A DNA stretch of 64,000 nt from Muricea muricata (Eukaryota; Cnidaria; Anthozoa; Malacalcyonacea; Plexauridae): assembly GCA_963855995.1 (NCBI GenBank), contig OY979716.1, forward strand, positions 89,677,042 through 89,741,041, given 5' to 3'. Made by a program: the position numbers and the translations under genes. Of this stretch, positions 58,001 through 64,000 are shown piece by piece (the first letter of the stretch is position 1; every line of letters begins with the position of its first letter). Under the pieces are notes generated by a model. It worked only from the letters and a program-made list of their open reading frames with translations. It searched no databases and had not been told where the DNA came from.

Positions 58001-58608
58001 TGCCTCAGTCATTTGTAACCACGCCCCCCCCCCCACCATAGCGGGAATGTTCAAAAATATAACGGGGATTTAACGCCATTTAACAGCGCAATATTCCCCG
58101 AAGTGCCGCGGAATTAACTACGAATTTTAACACGGGGGAATCAAACCGGGATTTAACAGCCGGTCCTAAAATGGCGTCCCACAAAACAACTTGTAGAAAG
58201 TATGATATTTAATGTGTTTATGTATCCTTAGCAATTCATAAACTTACAGTAGGTATACATTAAATCAGGTTTTACCTTATTCATTTCAGCAATATTAAAA
58301 GATCTATTTGAAATTTGATATGCATGATTGAACGCAATTTATAAACACGAGCTTCAGTTATATATTTGTTATATTAACTGTTACTATTTTCTTGTTATAT
58401 TGACGTAATATTTTTAACACTTCATAATTTTAAATTAATGTGTGATCTGGTTGATTTGGATGTTTTGAGGCCCTGCCATACTGGGGGTTTAACAAGTAAC
58501 TTTGCACCAGGGGTGGGGAAATTAACAGTTTTTAACACTTGGTTAGTGTTAAGTTCCCCGCTATGTCCCGGGGGTGGGGAGGGGGCGTGGTTACAAATGA
58601 CTGAGGCA
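58001..58608. mobile_element. 608-bp MITE, TAA target (Harbinger-like)
   Basis: The termini TGCCTCAGTCATTTGTAACC are perfect inverted repeats continuing into CACGCCCCC and a C/G-rich patch with 'catagcggg'. TAA at 57998-58000 and 58609-58611 is the target duplication, as for Harbinger-type elements. No coding capacity. Confidence 0.8.
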
Positions 58609-58611
58609 TAA

Positions 58612-60840
58612 ATCTCCCTGTAAGAAAACAATATCATGCAGCTGTTGTTCTTAAACTGAACAGTGATATATTTCGAGCTGTTAAAAGCACTTTATTGCTT
58701 TTAGACTGGGCACTAAAAGTTCATCACCTACTGGATGCTACTTGAAGGCAAAATGTTTCACGCCATTTTGTTTGAAATTTTTAATTTTGTAGCTACGAAA
58801 ATGAATGATCGTCGACTTAACTGAAGTTTGGGATATTCTTTAAAGCGCAACTAAAAGTGACTGGAAATGATCAAATATTTGTGTAAGCCAAATTCATTTG
58901 TTTTTAATTAAATTGTTTAGTTATTTATACGGTTTCAGTTACATTGTCAAAAAATTTTATAAGGTATACCTGTAAATGTCAAAGTTAACACAGTGAATGT
59001 GTATTGGTGCTTGAAAGGTGTTTAAAGTGAGAAAAGAATTTAAACGGCACTTAAAATTTCCTTGAAAAAATAAAAAAATCTCTTGAGAATAATCGGCAAA
59101 TATCTTTTAAATTAGTTCCGGTGACATCTGTTTGGTAAAGTAAATAAGACATTTCAGAAAACTTATTATGTAATGGGATTGGAGATGAACTCGATTAGCA
59201 GAAACAAAAATGCTGATTTTCAAGATGATATATACATGTTATAACTTTGCATTGTACGCATTGGATGAATGGAATTTGCCATGTAATAGTGTTAAATTCT
59301 TGTCACCAACACATCCCAATTCCATTACAGCATGGATGTTGCACTACAAATATATGTGCAATCAGTGGCGTAGCCAGCCCGACAATTTAGTTCCGATACG
59401 CAAATTTCAAGTTATTTTTAAGTTATCACCTACGTGGATCAAGTGCCTCATGAAGTCGTAGATAAAATCAAATCAAACGTGAAAAAGATCAAACATGAAG
59501 TATGCATTGTAAATATTCGTGTATATAGGCATACATGTATAATTTTAGTTGAGTTTCATTAACTTGTAGACTAGTACTCAAAACTTTATGCATTGTTGTA
59601 AATATTTGCATATATAAGCATATATGTAGTTTGATAAAGAAATATTGGTTTAATCAAGTCTTTTTAATTATTAGTATTAATTCACATATTGTAATTCACG
59701 TAAAGCACGGCCCTTTGAGAATCAGGAAACTGAAAGTTCACCGTGCATAAACATGTTTAAATAATAATAATAACTTGATATAGCTGAGATTCTCCTGTCT
59801 CCCATGTATGTGGAAATATGTGCTTTTAGACACTTTTAGCCACACACAGTTATTCGATATTTCTAAGAAGGGTTTATACACTTAATTTGCAACTGTACTT
59901 CGCGAAAGTGTAATAATATAAACTGTGAACTGGACTAAATTAGCTATGTCATTGTACTTTGAATGAAGAAACGATGTAAATGCGGCTTTTTTGCACAAGT
60001 ATTCGTCCTATTTCTACAAATATACCTCAAATGAAACTTCCCAAAGAAATACTGCAAACAGGATACTGCAAACAACAGGCGGGCATTTAATTTGTTCTTA
60101 TCTGTCATATTTGAAGTACAGATCTTTCAAACGAGGGCATCACATGTATTGATCACGCTTATCACAACATGCGATCATATGTGCGCATTCCACGTGAAAG
60201 TTAACCCGTTCGCAGCCTGAAAGGGGGAGAGGGACTTAATTAAAGCTAATGCATACCCTACCTCATCCCCAGGGTCATTTTGCAGACGTCGTGTGGAATA
60301 ATTAGATGACCCTGGTAAAGGCCGTAAAAAATCTCGAAGAATCTTGGAGATTTTAATGCAAGCACTATAGGCCACTATAGCGAATTTTCATTGGATAGCT
60401 GATGTTAATAAATGCAAGTTTCCTTTTCAATATTTTCTTCTATTTACGCATAAAAAATTATTTGTAAAATAAATGAACAATGAAGTCTGGGTAGTAATGA
60501 AAAATAAGCAAAATACGTTTTGGCAAAATGATGAATTGTGTTCAGGTGTGCTTCATGTTAGGGCCAAAAAAAATCTAGGGTGTGCACATGATGGGAAAAG
60601 CAGTCTGGATGACATCTTTCTTCAACTGTTTGTACTTGATACCCCTGATGTTGTCTAGTAAAACCACATATACAATTATATAGATACTGTAGCTATTGTT
60701 TAAAATGTACTTACAAGTATACTGTCTTGCAAGTATGGGAATATTTTGCGATGAAAAAAGTATGTAAGAATACATAGGGATGCGTATCTTTCTTTAACAG
60801 ATACTTGAATGCTAATATAATCAAGATAAATTGTATACAA
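58612..60840. other. AT-rich intergenic DNA
   Basis: No gene recognised. It holds a hAT-like terminus (59363-59377) and an 11-bp inverted pair 'ccagggtcat/atgaccctgg' near 60271-60315. Small frames at 59210, 60473 and 60575 look like chance. Confidence 0.4.
59363..59377 (+). repeat. hAT-type terminus-like 15-mer
   Basis: CAGTGGCGTAGCCAG is a common hAT end. No partner terminus or 8-bp duplication was found within a few kilobases, so this is a fragment at most. Confidence 0.35.
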
Positions 60841-60843
60841 TAA

Positions 60844-61200
60844 CTACAAAAATTACTCGAAAACAAAGACGTAGATAACACGAAAAGAACCTATAAAGTT
60901 GCTAAGGAAGTATTTTACGAATATCTAAATCAAAAAGGAATACTAGAACCAACCGAAAAAAGCGAACTTGCTCAAGTTCTTAAGAAATTTTATGTCGAAA
61001 CGCGAAAAAAAGATGGTTCGTCTTACAGTATGGGAAGCCTTAGAACAATCACATTTGGTTTGAAAAGATATTTAAAGACGGTGACATGCTTTGATATTAC
61101 TAATGATGAAGGATTCAACGAAGTGAACGAAGTTTTCGCGGCCAAATGTGTTCAACTGAAGAAAGAAGGACTAGCAAAAGTGCAACACACGCCTTCGATA
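60844..61200 (+). pseudogene. DUF3504 / Crypton-like gene 3, N-terminal fragment
   Basis: An open frame follows an in-frame TAA (60841-60843). It contains KLLENKDVDNTKRTYKVAK, KSELAQVLKKFYVETRKKDG, SYSMGSLRTITFGLKRYLKT and CVQLKKEGLAKVQH. This is the N-terminal, SAM-like core-binding part of KIAA1958-like DUF3504 proteins. The catalytic domain is missing: the frame runs straight into the inverted repeat at 61201, and nothing recognisable resumes after 61683. No start ATG with upstream exon was found. Confidence 0.65.
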
Positions 61201-61683
61201 CACTCTCCTTCGCAGAAGCTTTATTGGTTTAAAATAGTTATAGTAGGATAATAGGGGGTAATGGGGTAATGAGGGATAGCATCTAGCGATGGGGGTACGA
61301 TCGAAGAATTCAGAGGAAGCCTCTGCCATATAATGTGCGTTTCTCGGGGATAGCTTTCGTTTCTACGGAATGGACGAATTTATGAAGTTTTCAGATGCAC
61401 ACTACCTTGCCATAACGTTTAGCATTTTGAAATAGTCTATCAGACAAAAGGCGTTTTAGATCAGAGTCGCTCACACTCATACGCATGGGTTACGCCATCA
61501 TGAATAATGAATGAGCTTTTGTCGGGGTTCGCACCAATCTCCCGCGGTAATTTGACACCATTTTGAAAACATTTTATTGCAGAGGCTTCTCAAATTTCAA
61601 TTGTTTCCCTTCCCGCTCCTTATTACCCCCTATTATCCTACTAAAACTATTTTAAACCAATAAAGCCTCTGCGGAGGAGAGTG
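61201..61683. mobile_element. 483-bp MITE with ~75-bp inverted repeats
   Basis: Left CACTCTCCTTCGCAGAAGC and right (reverse-complemented) CACTCTCCTCCGCAGAGGC continue together through TTTATTGGTTTAAAATAG and AGTAGGATAATAGGGGGTAA. The target duplication is unclear. It truncates the DUF3504 fragment on its left. Confidence 0.7.
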
Positions 61684-61689
61684 CCTCGT

Positions 61690-61746
61690 ATTAATAACTT
61701 CTTTTCGCATTAATAACTCCTTCTCGCATTAATAACTCCTTTTCCC
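61690..61746. repeat. three tandem copies of a 19-bp sequence
   Basis: ATTAATAACTTCTTTTCGC, ATTAATAACTCCTTCTCGC and ATTAATAACTCCTTTTCCC follow one another. They lie 30 bp before the ORF1 start of the retrotransposon at 61776, so they may belong to its 5' leader. Confidence 0.75.
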
Positions 61747-61775
61747 GAAATTCTTCAAAAGTTCTTAACGATTCT

Positions 61776-62354
61776 ATGGCTTCAGAACTTCGGACAGGAT
61801 TGAAAATATGTTGGACAAAAGATTTTGCGTTACTTCAACATTTCGTGGCTGAGACTTTAAAACTTGACGGGGTCTGGCTTTCTCCTGGTGGTGATAAGAA
61901 AGTCTTTAACAAGCAAGAATCTTCGCTTTCTTGGCGTAAGAGCAATAAAATTTTATGCTTTAACGGTGACAATGGAGATGACCTAAAGTTTAAGTTCTGT
62001 TCTGTGATGTGTGAACCTGCTTCGACCGAAGAAAGCGTACAGCGGGAATCGGACAGCAATAATTTGAACAACACCTGTACCTCATATTGCCGCTGTAATG
62101 AAGTTATTCCTGATGTGGAGGGGCTAAAATTGGATTTTGTTGTAACAGAGAAAGCAACCCAAATGAATGCTGAAAATTTGTGTGCAGTAAAAGGCGAATT
62201 AAAGAAGATATTTGAGCGACAAAATGATTTACAAAACCAACTAGAAAACCTAAGGATGACAAAAATTACCGAAGCGCCTCCTTCCTCATTGGAATATGCA
62301 AATTCCGACCACACGAAACACAACGCCCACGGCTGCCTTTGTTACTTCTCTTAG
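61776..62354 (+). CDS. ORF1 of non-LTR element 3, N-terminal part
   Basis: ATG at 61776. Residues 12-40 include CWTKDFALLQHFVAETLKLD followed by GVWLSPGG, the ORF1 domain shared with the two elements in the NLR-gene intron, then SLSWRKSNKILCFNGDNGDD. A coiled coil (AVKGELKKIFERQNDLQNQL) lies at about residues 140-165. The frame ends at a TAG (62352-62354) shortly after passing the ORF at 62296, whose frame is +1 relative to it. ORF1 proteins bind and chaperone element RNA. Likely one long ORF1 originally, broken by a single-base indel near 62310. Confidence 0.65.
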   Translation: MASELRTGLKICWTKDFALLQHFVAETLKLDGVWLSPGGDKKVFNKQESSLSWRKSNKILCFNGDNGDDLKFKFCSVMCEPASTEESVQRESDSNNLNNTCTSYCRCNEVIPDVEGLKLDFVVTEKATQMNAENLCAVKGELKKIFERQNDLQNQLENLRMTKITEAPPSSLEYANSDHTKHNAHGCLCYFS

Positions 62355-63009
62355 TGAATGTAATAGCGGTATGAAAAGAACCTCATCTGATTATATAAAT
62401 TCCGAAATTCCTGACAACACAGCACCCACAACTGGTCTTAAAGATTCAATAGCTGAAAACAATACAGTCGACATAAGTATGGCGTTAGAATATTTGACTG
62501 ATTCCGATGGTTTCGGAAACACAACGCCTACAGCTGCTCGTGATGTTTCAATAGTTGAATCTAAAGATGTTAATGAGGGCGCCCTATCCAAATATACAAA
62601 AAACACCAATACAGAAAATCTCTTGGTCGCCCCCTCAGCAATTGCATGTCTGCATCCAATATACGATAAGTTAAATGACCGCAGTGATAACTCAACGAAT
62701 TGTAACGCTAAGTTAAAGGAAATTAGCAATAAAAATGCATTAATTCGTAAACATACCGATATTCACAATCGACAAAAACATAATAATAAGTTAGTTAACG
62801 ACGGCGATATCCAAGATGTGCAAAGAATTCCAGTACGTATTACGCAGCGGAGTTACAAGAAGAATAAACCCAAAAGGAAATCCAACAGTAACATGCATCC
62901 TACTAGGCGTCATCGTTTGAGGTTTCACCGAATCTACGACAAAACATCAAAAACCTGGGCCAATCATCTAGATCTGGTTCGCACAGTGGCATACGGAACA
63001 CTGGTTTAA
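62296..63009 (+). CDS. ORF1 of non-LTR element 3, C-terminal part (shifted frame)
   Basis: In the +1 frame, overlapping the previous piece by 59 bases. It has repeated NTTPTAA-type motifs (TTRNTTPTAAFVTS, PDNTAPTTGLKDS, GNTTPTAARDVSI), so it contains an internal threonine-rich repeat, and a strongly basic end (RITQRSYKKNKPKRKSNSN) that suits nucleic-acid binding. It ends at TAA 63007-63009, just ahead of ORF2. A real translational frameshift site was not evident. Confidence 0.55.
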   Translation: MQIPTTRNTTPTAAFVTSLSECNSGMKRTSSDYINSEIPDNTAPTTGLKDSIAENNTVDISMALEYLTDSDGFGNTTPTAARDVSIVESKDVNEGALSKYTKNTNTENLLVAPSAIACLHPIYDKLNDRSDNSTNCNAKLKEISNKNALIRKHTDIHNRQKHNNKLVNDGDIQDVQRIPVRITQRSYKKNKPKRKSNSNMHPTRRHRLRFHRIYDKTSKTWANHLDLVRTVAYGTLV

Positions 63010-63101
63010 CATCACACAATTTATCTTGTCGAAAGAGATTGTCTGGCCATAATCCTTATAACTGAATTTCTATCCCTTTACTACCAACCACACAAACTTC
63101 T

Positions 63102-64000
63102 TTACCCTCCTTGTTCCTGTCAAACACTAGGTCCCTCGTGAATAAAATCAAAGACCTAGAAATCGTAATTAAAAACAACGATGTCAATATTGCTTGTATT
63201 GCGGAAACCTGGCTGACTGCTAATATCGCAGATCCAGTTGTTGATATAAGCGGCTACACAATAGTGCGTAAAGACCGTGCCATGCCTAAACGAGGTGGTG
63301 GCGTTTGTGCCTTTGTAAAGTCATCCATAGGTTTTAGAACTATCGAAGAATTGGATAACCCATTATTTGAATGTCTTTGGTTGTATCTTCGTCCACCTAG
63401 ACTCCCGCGTGGTTTCTCGTGTATAATTATTTGTATCATTTACCACCCCCCACTCGACAATGAAGCTGGTTTGGCTGAGTATTTAATTTCATCATTAGAT
63501 ACTGTTCTTGATAAAAGCCCAAACGCTGGAGCAATGTTAGTGGGTGATTTCAACCGTTTCAATTTCCGGATACTGAGTAATAATTTTAATCTTCGTCAAT
63601 TGGTAAAAGCCCCAACAAGAGGAAGCGCAACATTGGATTTCATTTTAACGAACTTGTTCGAGCATTTTTGCAAACCTGTTATCCTGGCCGGTATTGGACT
63701 AAGCGACCATAAATCGATACTTATCCGCCCGTTAATGCAAGTCAAGAGGGAAAAGTCAAAGGTTATTTAAAGAAGGTCTGTAAAGTCATATATGAAAGTT
63801 GCGTTCGGAAGGTGGTTAACATCAACTGATTTCACATTCCTGGAGGCCCTCTCTTCGTGTTCTGAAAAGCTCGACGCGTTTCAATCGTTACTGAATTATG
63901 CAATAGATCTCTTCTTCCCGTTACGAAAAAGTAAGCAACATCCAAATGATAAACCCTGGATAACCTTAGAACTCAGATCCTTAATCCAGCAAAGGCAGCA
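63102..64000 (+). pseudogene. ORF2 of non-LTR element 3: apurinic-like endonuclease, start of RT region
   Basis: Open from about 63102 with FLSNTRSLVNKIKDLEIV (Asn motif), NIACIAETWL (catalytic Glu), KRGGGVCAFVKSSIGF, GAMLVGDFNRF (GDFN), SATLDFILTN and GLSDHKSILIRP (terminal SDH). All expected endonuclease motifs are present. A TAA at 63768-63770 interrupts the frame. The same frame then continues RSVKSYMKVAFGRWLTS and NDKPWITLELRSLIQQRQ to the window end, the linker that precedes the RT in these elements. No ATG is obvious at the start. The protein nicks target DNA and primes reverse transcription from the nick. Confidence 0.8.

Larger units (their letters stand above)
61684..64000 (+). mobile_element. 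non-LTR retrotransposon 3 (CR1/L2-like), runs off the window
   Basis: ORF1 (61776-63009, with a frame change) is followed by ORF2 (from about 63100) with a complete endonuclease and the beginning of the pre-RT linker at the window edge. Far fewer breaks than in elements 1 and 2: one frame change in ORF1 and one nonsense codon in ORF2. The exact 5' boundary is unknown; the MITE at 61683 is the upstream limit. Confidence 0.8.

Noticed and set aside
60271..60315. Inverted pair CCAGGGTCAT / ATGACCCTGG
   Set aside because: Only about 10-11 bp with no flanking duplication; likely chance.

Overview
This is eukaryotic, AT-rich, transposon-dense DNA. GT-AG introns, the HEPN/NB-ARC/TPR gene architecture and the style of the repeat proteins (DUF3504 recombinases, Harbinger with a separate Myb/SANT protein, BEL/Pao, CR1/L2-like non-LTR elements whose ORF1 carries a W-x-SPGG motif) point to a cnidarian, most likely an anthozoan. 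That is inferred from remembered protein families; no species marker is present.

Layout. 1-9.3 kb: intergenic DNA, a Harbinger-type short element (1798-2638) carrying a small SANT reading frame, a broken multi-exon repeat gene on the minus strand (2640-4758), a hAT-like TIR element (5035-6952) and a tRNA-derived SINE. 9352-13487: an almost complete PIF/Harbinger transposon with TAA target duplications, a dead transposase (+) and a dead Myb/SANT partner (-), itself hit by two insertions. 15341-20462: a decayed BEL/Pao LTR retrotransposon on the minus strand. 20846-34844: the one convincing host gene, a minus-strand NLR-like gene with a HEPN (DZIP3-like) exon at 34204-34844 and an NB-ARC plus TPR exon at 20846-23373. 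Its intron phases match, and the 10.8-kb intron between them holds two dead non-LTR retrotransposons in head-to-head orientation.

35.1-53.5 kb: a tandem array of a ~1.35-kb unit (about ten copies, the middle ones forming a 2.73-kb higher-order dimer). Each unit contains a fossil reverse-transcriptase fragment and a tRNA-SINE. Two large TIR elements have inserted into the array with clean target duplications: 35367-38100 (33-bp TIR, AATT) and 49744-52258 (about 431-bp arms, 9-bp duplication, Mutator-like). 53.6-61.2 kb: three different relics of DUF3504 (Crypton-type tyrosine recombinase-like) genes, a second BEL/Pao remnant and two miniature TIR elements. 61.8 kb to the end: a comparatively fresh non-LTR retrotransposon (ORF1, endonuclease, start of the RT region) that runs off the window.

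Apart from the HEPN/NB-ARC/TPR gene, which would be a cytoplasmic sensor-type STAND ATPase, nearly all coding signal is mobile-element derived. Element boundaries were set by eye from inverted repeats and target duplications. Exact percentages and family names would need alignment.
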